64,000 nucleotides of DNA from Hyphomicrobiales bacterium (GCA_017305935.1 JAFKJU010000025.1:62001-126000), one strand, 5' to 3'. Numbered from the stretch's first letter, positions 34,090-42,910 are shown. Numbers and translations are program-made. Notes: a model not told the origin generated them from the sequence alone.

Positions 34090-34962
34090 ATGACCATGAC
34101 GGACGATGACCACCGGCCCTTTCCTCCCCAGCCGGAGCAGCAGCAGTCTCCGCCGGGTCTGACGAATGAGATGAAGCCGGTCCCTGATCACGGCGAGAAG
34201 AGCTACGCCGGCGCAGCGCGTCTCACCGGGAAAGTGGCGCTCATCACAGGCGCGGATTCTGGTATCGGCCGGGCGGTGGCGATTGCCTTCGCCCGCGAGG
34301 GCGCCGATATCGTGATTTCCTATTTGAATGAGCATCAGGACGCTGATGAAACCGCGCGCTGGGTTGAGGACGCGGGGCGCAAGGCCGTCGCCCTTCCAGG
34401 GGATATCACAAGCGAGGAACATTGCCGTCACCTGGTGCGTCAATGTCTGGAAACCTTCGGCCAACTCGATATCCTCGTGAACAATGCCGCCTTTCAGCGG
34501 ACCTATGCGGATATCGGCGACATCAGCACCGAAGAATGGGACCGGACGTTCCGGACCAATATCTATGCGCCGTTCTTCCTGGCGCGCGCGGCGATTCCGC
34601 ACATGAAGCCTGGCAGCGCCATTATCAACACGACCTCTATCCAGTCCCGCCAACCGTCGTCTCATCTTCTCGCCTATGCGGCGACGAAGGGGGCGATCTC
34701 GAATTTTACCGCCGGGCTCGCCGAAATGGTCGCCGACAAGGGCATTCGGGTGAACGCCGTCGCGCCGGGACCGATCTGGACGCCGCTCATTCCCTCCACC
34801 ATGCCTCCGGAAAAGACGAAGGATTTCGGCAAGCAAACCCTCATTGGGCGCGCCGGCCAGCCGGCTGAACTCGCAGGGGCCTTCGTCCTGCTCGCCTCCG
34901 ACCTCGGCAGCTACATGACGGGCGCGGTGATCCCGGTCACGGGAGGCGAGATCATGATCTGA
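34090..34962 (+). CDS. Short-chain dehydrogenase/reductase, general-stress type
   Basis: NAD(P)-dependent SDR of 290 residues. An N-terminal tail rich in Pro and Gln (about 40 residues, PFPPQPEQQQSPPGL) precedes the Rossmann core: TGADSGIGRAVAIAF, NNAAFQRTY, catalytic Ser in TTSIQSRQPS, Tyr and Lys in YAATKGAIS, and the end SYMTGAVIPVTGGEIM. The tailed layout matches the YhdF/YghA-like SDRs that are often stress-induced. The EcfG-like promoter at 34040 supports this. Starts at ATG 34090, or ATG 34096 in frame. Substrate unknown. Confidence 0.88.
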   Translation: MTMTDDDHRPFPPQPEQQQSPPGLTNEMKPVPDHGEKSYAGAARLTGKVALITGADSGIGRAVAIAFAREGADIVISYLNEHQDADETARWVEDAGRKAVALPGDITSEEHCRHLVRQCLETFGQLDILVNNAAFQRTYADIGDISTEEWDRTFRTNIYAPFFLARAAIPHMKPGSAIINTTSIQSRQPSSHLLAYAATKGAISNFTAGLAEMVADKGIRVNAVAPGPIWTPLIPSTMPPEKTKDFGKQTLIGRAGQPAELAGAFVLLASDLGSYMTGAVIPVTGGEIMI

Positions 34963-35018
34963 GCCGGCATGCCACCTCTGAATACGCATCGTCTCGCCAC
35001 GCTAACTGGAGCCTGCAC

Positions 35019-36824
35019 ATGAAATCCTTCCTGGGACTACGCTTGTCTGCCTGCGCTCTGTTGTTGACTCCACAGGCGGGCGCATTTGCGCAAGTCAAGG
35101 GTGAGGTTGGCCGCGCATCGGACGTCGTTATCGAAGGCTCGATCCTTGAGCCCGAAAAAATTCAAATGACCGACGACGATGAGCTTACGGGTCTTATCAA
35201 GGCGCCGGACGGTTTCAAGGTCGAGGTTTTTGCGCGCGACCTTGTCAATCCGCGTATGCTTGCCGTTTCGGATGCCGGTGTGCTCTACGCCACTCGCCGC
35301 TCTGTCGGCGACGTCGTCATGCTGAAGGACGGCGATGGCGATGGCGCAGCCGACGGCGCTGTAACGGTCGCCAGTCGCCCGGGAATGCATGGGATCGCCT
35401 TCGACGGAGACAAGGTCTTCCTTGTCACCATTCACGATGTCTATACGGCCGATGTCAACGACGACGGCACGTTCGGCCCTCTTACGCGCATCATCAACGA
35501 TCTCTCGGATGCCGGCCAACATGCGAACCGCACGCTCGGCATAGGGCCGGACGACATGCTCTACATCTCCTCGGGCAGCACCTGCAATGAATGTCAGGAG
35601 GACAACCCGGAGAACGCCGCACTCTTACGCGCCAGCAAGGACGGGAAAAGTCGCACGATCTTCGCCAGCGGCCTGAGAAACACCATTGGCTTCGCCTGGG
35701 AGCCGATAACCGGCGCGCTTTATGGCGTCGACCATGGCATCGATTGGCTTGGCGACGAGGTGCAGATCGAGGAACTCAACGTCCTCGAGCAGGGAAAGAA
35801 GTACGGATGGCCCTATGTCTATGGCAAAAGCGGCCTCAATCCGCATATCGATCCGCCGGAAGGCATTTCTCTGGAAGACTGGGCGAGGCAGTCGACCGAG
35901 CCCTTGCTCGGATACACGCCGCATAGCGCGCCGATGCAGATGGTATTCTACGATGGCAATGCTTTCCCTGACGATTATCGTGGTGACGCCTTTGTCGCCA
36001 TGCGCGGCTCCTGGAACCGCCGACCGCCGAGCGGGTATGAGGTGGTGCGTATCAACTTCGAAAATGGCAAGCCTGTCGCCTTCGAGCGTTTCCTCGAAGG
36101 CTTTCTCCTCCAGCAGGAAAATGGGAAATACGGCTATCTCGGCCGCCTGACCGGTGTCGCCGTGAGCAAGGACGGAGCCCTCTTCGTCGCCGATGACAGC
36201 AACGGCATCGTCTATCGCGTGCGCTACGTAGGTAAACATCAGACTGCGGCCAATGACACCAAGGCTATCCCGAACGTCGTTGTGGAAAAGCCTGCGACGA
36301 AGATAGCGTTGGACCTTGTCGAGGCCAGGGACCCGAAGGCTATCGCGGTGCGGAGCGCCTTTCGAGCGAACCAACCGATACCCCTCCAGTATGCAGCCGA
36401 CGGCGACAATGCCTCGCCAGCGCTGGAATGGGACGATCGGCCTATGGAAACGAAATCCTACGTCGTCATCGTTGATGATCCCGATGCCGACAACCCGAAA
36501 CCGTTCACTCATTGGGTGGCCTATGACATTCCTGCTGGCACCACGAAGCTTCGCGAAGGCCTGCCCGGAACACCTATCCTTCAGTCCCCAAAGGGCCTGA
36601 AGCAGGGCGCAAACAGCATGGGGTCGATCGGCTATGCCGGCCCGAAGCCGCCGGTCGGCGATCCCGCGCACCACTATCATTTTCAGGTATTCGCTCTCGA
36701 TGTCGACACTCTTGGCATCGATCCGGGCGCGACCCGCGAAGACGTCCTCAAGGCAATGAATGGCCATGTTCTCTCGAAAGGAGAACTGGTCGGCACCTTC
36801 GCGCGCAAAGCAGCAGCGAACTAG
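35019..36824 (+). CDS. PQQ-type sugar dehydrogenase-like beta-propeller fused to a PEBP (YbhB/YbcL) domain
   Basis: Secreted or periplasmic protein of 601 residues with a signal peptide ([18 protein letters not shown]). Residues about 60-415 form a sugar/sorbosone dehydrogenase-like propeller: [80 protein letters not shown]. Residues about 440-598 are a Raf-kinase-inhibitor-like PEBP domain: [36 protein letters not shown] and [16 protein letters not shown]. The two folds are usually separate proteins. The alcohol dehydrogenase gene follows after 13 nt, suggesting joint oxidation of a sugar or alcohol. Catalytic activity of the propeller is not proven. Confidence 0.85.
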   Translation: MKSFLGLRLSACALLLTPQAGAFAQVKGEVGRASDVVIEGSILEPEKIQMTDDDELTGLIKAPDGFKVEVFARDLVNPRMLAVSDAGVLYATRRSVGDVVMLKDGDGDGAADGAVTVASRPGMHGIAFDGDKVFLVTIHDVYTADVNDDGTFGPLTRIINDLSDAGQHANRTLGIGPDDMLYISSGSTCNECQEDNPENAALLRASKDGKSRTIFASGLRNTIGFAWEPITGALYGVDHGIDWLGDEVQIEELNVLEQGKKYGWPYVYGKSGLNPHIDPPEGISLEDWARQSTEPLLGYTPHSAPMQMVFYDGNAFPDDYRGDAFVAMRGSWNRRPPSGYEVVRINFENGKPVAFERFLEGFLLQQENGKYGYLGRLTGVAVSKDGALFVADDSNGIVYRVRYVGKHQTAANDTKAIPNVVVEKPATKIALDLVEARDPKAIAVRSAFRANQPIPLQYAADGDNASPALEWDDRPMETKSYVVIVDDPDADNPKPFTHWVAYDIPAGTTKLREGLPGTPILQSPKGLKQGANSMGSIGYAGPKPPVGDPAHHYHFQVFALDVDTLGIDPGATREDVLKAMNGHVLSKGELVGTFARKAAAN

Positions 36825-36837
36825 GAAGGATCGAGCG

Positions 36838-38007
36838 ATGAAAGCACTTACCTGGCACGGCAAAAGCGATATCCGCTGTGAAAGCGTTCCCGATCCGAAG
36901 ATCGAGAACGGACGCGACGCCATCATAAAAGTGACGGCATGCGCGATCTGTGGGTCTGATCTCCACATTTTCGATGGCGTCATCCCCAGCATGGAACATG
37001 GCGATATCGTTGGTCATGAAACGATGGGGGAAGTCGTCGAAGTCGGATCGGACAACAAGGCCCTGAAGGTCGGCGACCGTGTCGTCGTGCCGTTCACCAT
37101 CGCTTGCGGCGAATGCTTCTTCTGCAAACGGGGACATTTCTCCGGCTGTGAGCGCTCGAACCCGAACCGCAAGAAGGCGGCGAAGCTCTGGGGCAACTCC
37201 CCAGCGGGGCTTTTTGGCTATTCTCACCTCCTTGGTGGGTTCAGCGGCGGGCAGGCGGAGTATATGCGCGTACCCTATGCTGATGTCGGTCCCATCAAGG
37301 TTCCGGACAGCCTGACCGACGAACAGGTTCTTTTCCTCTCCGACATCTTTCCAACCGGATACATGGCTGCGGAATTCTGCGATATCAAACCAGGCGATAC
37401 GATTGCGGTATGGGGCTGCGGCCCCGTCGGGCAGATGGCGATCAAAAGCGCCTTCCTTCTAGGTGCCGAGCGGGTAATCGCCATCGATATGGTGCCGGAA
37501 CGCAAGGTACTGGCCGAGGCGAGCGGTGCGCTCGTGCTCGATTTCCGCCACGAGGACATCTATGACCGCATAATGGACCTGACCGCCGGCCGAGGAGCCG
37601 ACGCCTGTATCGATGCGGTCGGCACGGAGCCGGACACGATGTCCGGCTTCGACGCGATTGTCGACCGGGTGAAAGTCGCCACCTTCATGGGAACAGATCG
37701 GCCGCATGTGCTGCGCCAAGCCATTCATTGCTGCCGCAACTTCGGTATCGTCTCGATCGTCGGCGTCTATGGCGGTTTCGTCGACAAGATCCCGATGGGC
37801 TCGGCGATCAATCGCGGCCTGACCTTCCGCATGGCGCAAACGCCGGTGCAGCACTATCTGCCAATCCTGCTGGAGCGTATCGAACGCGGCGACATCGATC
37901 CGTCCTTCGTCATCACCCATCGGGCCGGATTGGAAGAGGGCCCCGAGCTCTACAAGACATTCCGAGACAAGAAGGATGGCTGCATCAAGGTCGTGCTCAA
38001 GCCGTAG
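36838..38007 (+). CDS. Zinc-dependent alcohol dehydrogenase (MDR, formaldehyde-dehydrogenase-like)
   Basis: Medium-chain dehydrogenase of 389 residues. Catalytic zinc region [16 protein letters not shown] and [12 protein letters not shown]; structural zinc lobe [19 protein letters not shown]; coenzyme motif [19 protein letters not shown] followed by [12 protein letters not shown], the Asp after the motif favouring NAD. The length and long insert ([20 protein letters not shown]) match the glutathione-independent formaldehyde-dehydrogenase-like branch. GGAAGG lies upstream of the ATG. Cotranscribed with the sugar dehydrogenase-PEBP gene and probably the DUF2934 gene 46 nt downstream. Confidence 0.9.
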   Translation: MKALTWHGKSDIRCESVPDPKIENGRDAIIKVTACAICGSDLHIFDGVIPSMEHGDIVGHETMGEVVEVGSDNKALKVGDRVVVPFTIACGECFFCKRGHFSGCERSNPNRKKAAKLWGNSPAGLFGYSHLLGGFSGGQAEYMRVPYADVGPIKVPDSLTDEQVLFLSDIFPTGYMAAEFCDIKPGDTIAVWGCGPVGQMAIKSAFLLGAERVIAIDMVPERKVLAEASGALVLDFRHEDIYDRIMDLTAGRGADACIDAVGTEPDTMSGFDAIVDRVKVATFMGTDRPHVLRQAIHCCRNFGIVSIVGVYGGFVDKIPMGSAINRGLTFRMAQTPVQHYLPILLERIERGDIDPSFVITHRAGLEEGPELYKTFRDKKDGCIKVVLKP

Positions 38008-38053
38008 GAGCGAATATGCGATAAGCAGCGGAAAACAAAGCGAGGAGAAAACG

Positions 38054-38287
38054 ATGACAGATATAGATCGACACGAAGAAATTCGTCGGCGCGCGTACTG
38101 GATCTGGCAAGAGGAGGGAGCTCCCGCAGGTGAAGACTTGCGCCACTGGTCAATGGCGGAAGCGGAGTTCGAGGCTTCGTATGAGGAATCTGGCGAAGCG
38201 AACGTCGCTGCGGAGACACCTATCTTGGAGATTTCGACCGGAGCTGAGCCAGTGCGCAAGAAAATCAAACGCACTAGAGGACCGTGA
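38054..38287 (+). CDS. DUF2934 family small protein
   Basis: Protein of 77 residues beginning MTDIDRHEEIRRRAYWIW and QEEGAPAGEDLRHWSMAEAE, the hallmark of DUF2934, a short helical domain common in rhizobia and often found near stress genes. GAGGAG precedes the ATG. Its TGA is followed, in the same reading frame and only 3 nt later, by the coding sequence of an HD-type protein. Function unknown. Confidence 0.85.
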   Translation: MTDIDRHEEIRRRAYWIWQEEGAPAGEDLRHWSMAEAEFEASYEESGEANVAAETPILEISTGAEPVRKKIKRTRGP

Positions 38288-38290
38288 GGC

Positions 38291-38698
38291 CTGAACCACC
38301 TCAATCACGCGATCCTCGTTGCCCGGTCGGCACACGAAGGCCAGTTCGATAAGACCGGGCGATCCTATTTTGAGCACTGCCGTCGCATTGCCGCAGCCCT
38401 CGAAGACAAAACAGGAAAAGTCGTCGCCTATCTGCATGATGTGGTCGAGAAGGGAACGGGCTGGACGTTGGATCGGCTACGAGAGGAGGGCTTTCCCTCC
38501 GACATTGTCGGAGCGGTGGACGCAACGACCAGACGGACCGACGAAGAGTGGGAGGTGTTTGTTCGCCGCGCCGCCTCGAACCCTACCGCATATCCCGTGA
38601 AGCGCGCAGATTTGGAAGACAATCTCTCTCAGGTACAGACGATCGGTGAGAATGGTGAGAAATATATGCGTGCGCTTCGTCTTATCTCGGAACTCTGA
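38291..38698 (+). CDS. HD-domain protein (RelA/SpoT hydrolase-like), no standard start codon
   Basis: The plus-strand frame after the DUF2934 stop reads NHLNHAILVARSAHEGQFDK, YFEHCRRIAAALED and VVAYLHDVVEKG, an HD phosphohydrolase like the (p)ppGpp hydrolase (MESH1/SpoT N-terminus) family, with His15, His29, His49 and Asp50 counted from the CTG at 38291. The N-terminal block lies before the first ATG/GTG/TTG in frame (GTG 38441), which would remove the metal ligands. So either CTG 38291 starts translation, ribosomes re-initiate after the DUF2934 stop, or the start codon has been lost. About 135 residues. Confidence 0.6.
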   Translation: MNHLNHAILVARSAHEGQFDKTGRSYFEHCRRIAAALEDKTGKVVAYLHDVVEKGTGWTLDRLREEGFPSDIVGAVDATTRRTDEEWEVFVRRAASNPTAYPVKRADLEDNLSQVQTIGENGEKYMRALRLISEL

Positions 38699-38717
38699 GG
38701 GATAGTTGAGCCGACTC

Positions 38718-39067
38718 CTATGTGAAAGTCGACGACAAAAACGCCTCTGTCGACATGGCGTCCATTTGGGCAGTAAACCGGCTTTCGAGCAGCTTCAATG
38801 ACGCGTCATATGTTTCGTCCGTGCCACTGCAGACGGCATCTGTCAGGATGACGACACGGTAGCCGAGATCAATGGCGCCGAGCGCCGTGGCGAGAACGCT
38901 CACGTCTGTTTCCCCACCGGTGATGACCAGCGTTTCCACGTCGTGTTCTCGCAGAAGGGCGTTGAGCCGCCGTCGATCCAGGGAGAATAGGTCCGCTTGT
39001 CGAACAAGATTGCCGGTGGGGTAAATGCGGCAAGCTCCGAAAGGAGGCCGTACATCTCGGCCGGCAG
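38718..39067 (-). pseudogene. Isochorismatase-family cysteine hydrolase, truncated and frameshifted
   Basis: The C-terminal part is intact in one frame: ALLREHDVETLVITGGETDV, SVLATALGAIDLGYRVVIL and CSGTDETYDASLKLLESRF, with the Gly-Gly-Glu-Thr-Asp pattern in place of the usual catalytic-cysteine loop context (VxxxVLAT). Upstream, a second frame supplies MYGLLSELAAFTPPAILFDK and RTYSPW, also family sequence; the switch lies near 38970-38985. The first 80-90 residues, with the catalytic Asp and Lys, are missing. Clearly a remnant. Confidence 0.75.
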
Positions 39068-39106
39068 GTGGGTCGGGCGGAGAGCCGCTCCTCCGCCCGT
39101 TCCGGA

Positions 39107-39607
39107 TCATGCGGCCTTGGTCTTGCCTTCGCGGTTGACCTTGGCCTCCGCAAGCTGCGTCAGGGCCTGATCCGTCTTGGTTTCCTCGGCGAGCGTCTGG
39201 TCGAGCAACTGGGCGACATCATTCTTGCCAAGCTGTATGGCCCAGGATTTCAAGGTGCCGTAGCGGGCGATTTCGTAGTGCTCGACGGCCTGTGCGGCGG
39301 CAAGAAGGCCTGCATCGAGCGCAGGCGAGTCCTTGAATTCCTCGAGAATTTCCTGACCTTCTTCGAGAATGCCGTCGATAGCCGGGCAGGTTTTGCCGCG
39401 CGCGGGCTTGCCAAGAAGCTCGAACACCTGCACGAGCCGCTCGACCTGGCCCTCGGTTTCCTGCAGATGCTTGTCGAATGCCGCCTTCAGGTCTTGCGCA
39501 TCGGCGCCGCGGATCATCTTCTTGAGGCCGGCAATGATCTTGCGCTCGGCGTAATAGATGTCCTTGATACCGTCGAGGAAAAGGTCTTCCATTGTCTTGG
39601 TGGGCAT
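39107..39607 (-). CDS. Ferritin-like protein of the YciE/YciF (DUF892) family
   Basis: Protein of 166 residues: TMEDLFLDGIKDIYYAERKI, IAGLKKMIRGADAQDLKAAF, HLQETEGQVERLVQVFELLG and QAVEHYEIARYGTLKSWAIQ, giving the Glu and ExxH pattern of a di-iron four-helix bundle. AGGAGA precedes the ATG. An EcfG-like promoter lies 60-84 nt upstream. These proteins are induced by stress in several bacteria and may protect against oxidants; substrate unclear. The neighbours on both sides are broken genes. Confidence 0.9.
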   Translation of the reverse strand: MPTKTMEDLFLDGIKDIYYAERKIIAGLKKMIRGADAQDLKAAFDKHLQETEGQVERLVQVFELLGKPARGKTCPAIDGILEEGQEILEEFKDSPALDAGLLAAAQAVEHYEIARYGTLKSWAIQLGKNDVAQLLDQTLAEETKTDQALTQLAEAKVNREGKTKAA

Positions 39608-39666
39608 CGGTCTCTCCTGTTGATGTGAACGTTTGCCGATTGGCCGGCGCGATCGCACAGGGATTG

Positions 39667-39691
39667 AACCAGCCTTTCGAGCCTTTGTTCC
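39667..39691 (-). promoter_or_regulatory. Probable EcfG-type promoter of the YciE/YciF gene
   Basis: On the minus strand GGAAC (39691-39687), 16 bases, GGTT (39670-39667). Perfect -35, three of four in the -10. It lies 60 nt upstream of the ferritin-like gene. Confidence 0.5.
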
Positions 39692-39719
39692 CCGCAACTT
39701 CGATAAAGCACGCCGTCGG

Positions 39720-40035
39720 CTAAGCAGCCGCGACGCGCGCCGCAATGAGGGCAAAAGCACCGGCCGGAAAAGCTGGCGGTCTGTCCCGTTTGTTCGAACT
39801 GTCCAGCAGGCCAGATCCCGAAAACGTGAAAGGCCGAGCCACTCTCCTGCCGGCAGTCGGTGCAATGGCAGATGCCGACCCGGTCGGGAACGCCCGCACC
39901 GTTATCCGTACTTGTTTGCAAAGACACGAACCGGTTCGACGCCGTCTGCCGACTGGTCGGCCTGCGAGGGGCAAACTGGCCGGCGGCGTCGCGCCCGAGG
40001 TCTGTCGCTCCCTTTCTGGATCTGTGCGAATTCAT
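39720..40035 (-). pseudogene. GFA-family protein (glutathione-dependent formaldehyde-activating fold), frameshifted
   Basis: The minus strand encodes GSCLCKQVRITV in one frame and VGICHCTDCRQESGSAFHVF, GIWPAGQFEQTGQTASFSGR and CFCPHCGARRG in another. Together these are the zinc-binding Cys motifs of GFA proteins in the right order, but the frame changes between them near 39880. A good ribosome site GGAGG precedes an ATG at 40035 in yet another frame relation, and the C-terminal third is missing. Inactive remnant. Confidence 0.72.
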
Positions 40036-40071
40036 TGGAATTTCCTCCAAATCGCGCAATAGTGTGGCGGC

Positions 40072-40195
40072 TACGGCATCTGCGATACCTGCCTCGATGC
40101 GCTGCTCCGAGCGACCGGGACGCCGGATGGTCTTGATTTCTCGGATGCCTTTCCCCATCTATCGCTCACTGCCCGTCATCGATCACTTGCCTGCA
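40072..40195 (+). pseudogene. Truncated second copy of the CxxC small-protein gene
   Basis: Positions 40072-40139 match 28371-28438 at about 90 percent, encoding GICDTCLDALLRATGTPDGL where the intact copy has GICDACLDAP. The first CxxC pair and the start are absent. Homology fades after 40140 but a short match (CTGCAGCGACGATA, 40191-40204) recurs at the corresponding place after the first copy. It looks like a decayed duplicate. Confidence 0.65.
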
Positions 40196-40235
40196 GCGAC
40201 GATATCCGTCGCGCGTTCGCAGTCGGCCGGGTCAG

Positions 40236-40267
40236 AAGGGCGCTTCCCGAAAGGGTCGAGCGCCCTT
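40236..40267. terminator. Long-stem hairpin in the decay zone
   Basis: AAGGGCGCT (40236-40244) and AGCGCCCTT (40259-40267) are perfect inverted arms around a 14-nt loop. It could end transcription in either direction; no long T run follows. Confidence 0.35.
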
Positions 40268-40406
40268 CGCCATTCCTCGAAGGTGTTGCTGGCAGGGTCA
40301 CGCGGATCGCCGCGAGCGCCAGGTTCCATTTCTAATCGCGGGCCAGACGCCAGCGGCGTGCATCGACATCCGTACCGCGAGCCGTGCGATAGGCCGGCAC
40401 GGAGAG

Positions 40407-40982
40407 ATGAATGTCGTCGCCGTCTGGATTAAGGACGCCGCGCGGCGCTCTGGGCTGCCTTTCGCGATCGTGCGGCCGACCATGTATCTCGACAATCTGC
40501 TATAGCCTTCGGCGCGCACGGAGATCATTGTACACGGCGTGTTAGCGCCGCCGATTCCGGCCGGGCAGCGCATAGCCTGGACTTCGGCCGACGATTGCGC
40601 GGAGGCCGCGCTGATGCTGCTGGAACGCGGTGCGATGGGCGGCGATCACCGCATCGCCGGGCCGGAGAGCCTGACGGGCGATGAACTGGCTTCGCGCGTG
40701 AGCGCCGGTATCGGTCGCGCGGTCCTCTATCGCGGCCAGCCGCGTAATGAATTCGAGCGCGAGCTTGATGCTGCGATGGGTGCGGGCATCGGGTGGCATG
40801 TGGCGTCGAAGTTTCGCTATTTCGCCGCGCATCCCGACGATGCGTATACGATCTTAGCTGACCCCTTCGGGCCGCAGGCCGGGCTTGAAGGTTTCATGCC
40901 GACCGATGTGAAGACCTGGACGCAGGCGCACTATGCGGATTTCCGCGGAGCCGGCGAGACGGGAATGTCGCGCAATTCCTGA
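40407..40982 (+). pseudogene. NmrA-like NAD(P)-binding protein, truncated with an in-frame stop
   Basis: One frame reads MNVVAVWIKDAARRSGLPFA then IVRPTMYLDNLL, a TAG at 40503, and continues RTEIIVHGVLAPPIPAGQRI, AWTSADDCAEAALMLLERGA, GGDHRIAGPESLTGDELAS. This is the C-terminal two thirds of an NmrA/SDR-like protein (the VRPTxYxxNLL motif is typical). The N-terminal Rossmann GxxGxxG part is absent upstream. A shorter frame from 40539 remains open but would lack the coenzyme site. Confidence 0.75.
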
Positions 40983-41162
40983 TTTTTGAAGACCATTAAC
41001 GCTTCTGGCGCTAGGGTCGGGCGTGACGGCCTCGTTGCGGACTGGCTACGCCGAAGACTGCAAGTCCTCATATCCTCGGTTCAAGTCCGGGGCGAGGCCT
41101 CCACGATGTTACAGGCTTCGGGAGTTTTGCGACACCGGAAACAGGAAATCGACAGTAAGACC

Positions 41163-41765
41163 ATGATCGACGTGGCCGCCCGCATCATAGATCTTTATCG
41201 TCGCCATGCTGGTGCATGGACAACCGCGCGCGGCACGGTCCTGTCAGAGCGCGCATGGATCGAGCGGTTTGCCAACATGGTGCGGCGAGGGGCGGCGGTG
41301 CTCGACATTGGATGCGGATCAGGCGAGCCCATCGCCCGCTTCCTTGCCGCCAGAGGCCATCCGGTTACCGGCGTGGACGGTTCGCCCGAGATGATCGCCC
41401 TGTTCCGGGCCAATCTGCCCGGCGAGACAGCGGACGTGGCGGATATGCGCTCGCTGAAACTGGATCGGAGATTTGGCGGGCTGATCGCTTGGGACAGCTT
41501 CTTTCACCTTGCGCCTCACGATCAGCGTATGATGTTTCCCATTTTCCGCGACCATGCCGAACCGGAGGCACCATTGCTGTTCACCAGCGGTCCCGCCTTT
41601 GGCGAAGCTATAGGCACGCTGGAAGGGGAACCCCTCTATCATGCCAGCCTCGACCCCGACGAATACCGCTTGCTGCTCGACCGGAATGGCTTTGATGTCG
41701 TGGCCCACGTTGCGGAAGACCCTGACTGCGGCGGGCGCACGGTCTGGCTGGCGCGTCAGCGGTAG
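41163..41765 (+). CDS. Class I SAM-dependent methyltransferase
   Basis: Protein of 200 residues with SAM motif I AAVLDIGCGSGEPIARFLA, the acidic end of strand 2 in VTGVDGSPEMIALFRANL, and motif IV-like LIAWDSFFHLAPHDQR. FTSGPAFGEAIGTLEGEPLY and the C-terminal FDVVAHVAEDPDCGGRTVWL match small rhizobial methyltransferases of unknown substrate. The ATG at 41163 fits homologue length; ATG 41106 in frame would add 19 residues. It stands alone between pseudogenes. Substrate cannot be read. Confidence 0.85.
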   Translation: MIDVAARIIDLYRRHAGAWTTARGTVLSERAWIERFANMVRRGAAVLDIGCGSGEPIARFLAARGHPVTGVDGSPEMIALFRANLPGETADVADMRSLKLDRRFGGLIAWDSFFHLAPHDQRMMFPIFRDHAEPEAPLLFTSGPAFGEAIGTLEGEPLYHASLDPDEYRLLLDRNGFDVVAHVAEDPDCGGRTVWLARQR

Positions 41766-41932
41766 CCGTGAGGGTGTCGCGCCATTCCGGAGTTTCCCGC
41801 CAAGATCGCCGGCGGTGATTTTTCAGGGAAAAATCTGTCGAAAAAACCAGGTGCGAAAATCAAACGTGGGCGACTGGCTTTTGCGACACGGCGCGGCAAG
41901 GATTCCAGGCCGCTGCGGACGGGATGCAGGTC

Positions 41933-42062
41933 TCAGGATAAGCACGACAGTTTCAATTCCGCTATGTCGACGCCAAGCTGTTTCTTCAACTCGGCCGATC
42001 CTTTGGGCGTGACGGTGACGGCACGCGACGAGTTCGAGCGCCGTAGCCAGGCGTTAAAGAAG
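41933..42062 (-). pseudogene. C-terminal tail of an ArsR-type winged-helix regulator
   Basis: The minus strand reads NAWLRRSNSSRAVTVTPKGS and AELKKQLGVD before a TGA at 41935-41933. This resembles the end of ArsR-type regulators, where the wing reads xWLRRRxxSRAVTVTPAG. No helix-turn-helix or start is found upstream. A 40-codon scrap; the rest of 41766-42264 holds only the EcfG promoter at 42087. Confidence 0.55.
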
Positions 42063-42086
42063 GTAGCATCGGAGTCGCTTCATGGG

Positions 42087-42111
42087 GGAACCCAGCCCCA
42101 AGGTTCTCGTT
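42087..42111 (+). promoter_or_regulatory. EcfG-type promoter upstream of a small membrane protein
   Basis: GGAAC (42087-42091), 16 bases, CGTT (42108-42111), a perfect match to the general-stress consensus. The nearest credible gene on this strand starts at 42265, giving a leader of about 145 nt. Confidence 0.65.
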
Positions 42112-42264
42112 TGCCCTATGACGCTCGAAGCATTCGTTGCCCGTAACCGGAGAAAGAACGCAGCGACGTGGGAGCGGATACGGGTCTCTTCTAAGCCGCT
42201 ATCAGTCGATCTGGTGGATCGTGCAAGAAGAAGCGCTTTCGTATTGCTAAGCTGGAGATGCACG

Positions 42265-42429
42265 ATGGCGAGCAAATTGATCTGGGGAATCCTGCTAGGC
42301 GTGATAGTCGGCGCTGCGTTCGGTTACATTGGTGGCAACACGCCGATTGGGATCGCCATTTGCATCGCGGCCGGAGCTATCGCGGCAGGGATTTGGCATT
42401 CTCTTTCGACGAGGAATTCGGAGCGATAG
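42265..42429 (+). CDS. Small two-segment membrane protein
   Basis: Predicted 54-residue protein: SKLIWGILLGVIVGAAFGYI then GGNTPIGIAICIAAGAIAAGIW, two hydrophobic helices joined by a Gly-Asn-Thr-Pro turn, both with small-residue (glycine-zipper-like) spacing. GGAG lies 7-8 nt before the ATG. An upstream frame from 42082 or 42118 is open but lacks a ribosome site and is unlikely coding. A perfect EcfG promoter lies upstream, so it is probably stress-induced. No named family recognised. Confidence 0.6.
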   Translation: MASKLIWGILLGVIVGAAFGYIGGNTPIGIAICIAAGAIAAGIWHSLSTRNSER

Positions 42430-42432
42430 GAT

Positions 42433-42860
42433 GAAACCCGCTGCCGAATCTATCATACGTACCGTGATTGTCAGCCGTGTGCCTTCGGCAATCGTCTTCA
42501 GACGAGATTCAACGAGGGATTTTTCCGCAGGATCGCACTCGACATCAATGCCATAGGGAATCCAGCGGAAACTGAAAAGGCTGGGCGCCTCCATCCGTTC
42601 GACGGTACAGAAGACAGTATTCGGTTCGGGGAGCCGTATGGCCGTAGGCTCAAGCCCGAACGAAACCTGGCACTGGTTGACATATGCTTGGTCAAATCAC
42701 CCTCGAACGTGCCGGTTATGGTCTGACCCGGAGCAAAGGGCTGCCCAAGCTTGACTCCGAACCATTGCGCGAACTCGGCAATGTCGGTGATGGCGTGCCA
42801 AACGCGCTCGACCGGCGCGCGCAGCACGATGTCTTTCACGATGCGGTTGAATTCGCTCAC
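42433..42860 (-). pseudogene. AHSA1/SRPBCC-family protein, frameshifted and truncated
   Basis: From GTG 42860, with AGGAGG just upstream, the frame reads SEFNRIVKDIVLRAPVERVW, HAITDIAEFAQWFGVKLG and PGQTITGTFEGDLTKH, the N-terminal half of an Activator-of-Hsp90-like START-fold protein. The continuation VNQCQVSFGLEPT, APSLFSFRWIPYGIDVE and SLVESRLKTIAEGTRLTITV lies in another frame, with the break near 42690. The normal C-terminus (after TLTVTE) is missing. Two perfect inverted repeats lie just upstream. Confidence 0.75.
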
Positions 42861-42873
42861 CACGCCTCCTATA

Positions 42874-42893
42874 GTGCAATGATTTGGTTGCAC
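42874..42893. promoter_or_regulatory. Operator-like inverted repeat GTGCAA-N8-TTGCAC, copy 1
   Basis: GTGCAA (42874-42879), 8 bases, TTGCAC (42888-42893); perfect 6-bp arms. It lies 14 nt upstream of the broken AHSA1 gene. AHSA1-type genes are often paired with an ArsR regulator, which is a candidate reader. Confidence 0.6.
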
Positions 42894-42910
42894 CATAACC
42901 AGGCGCCATT

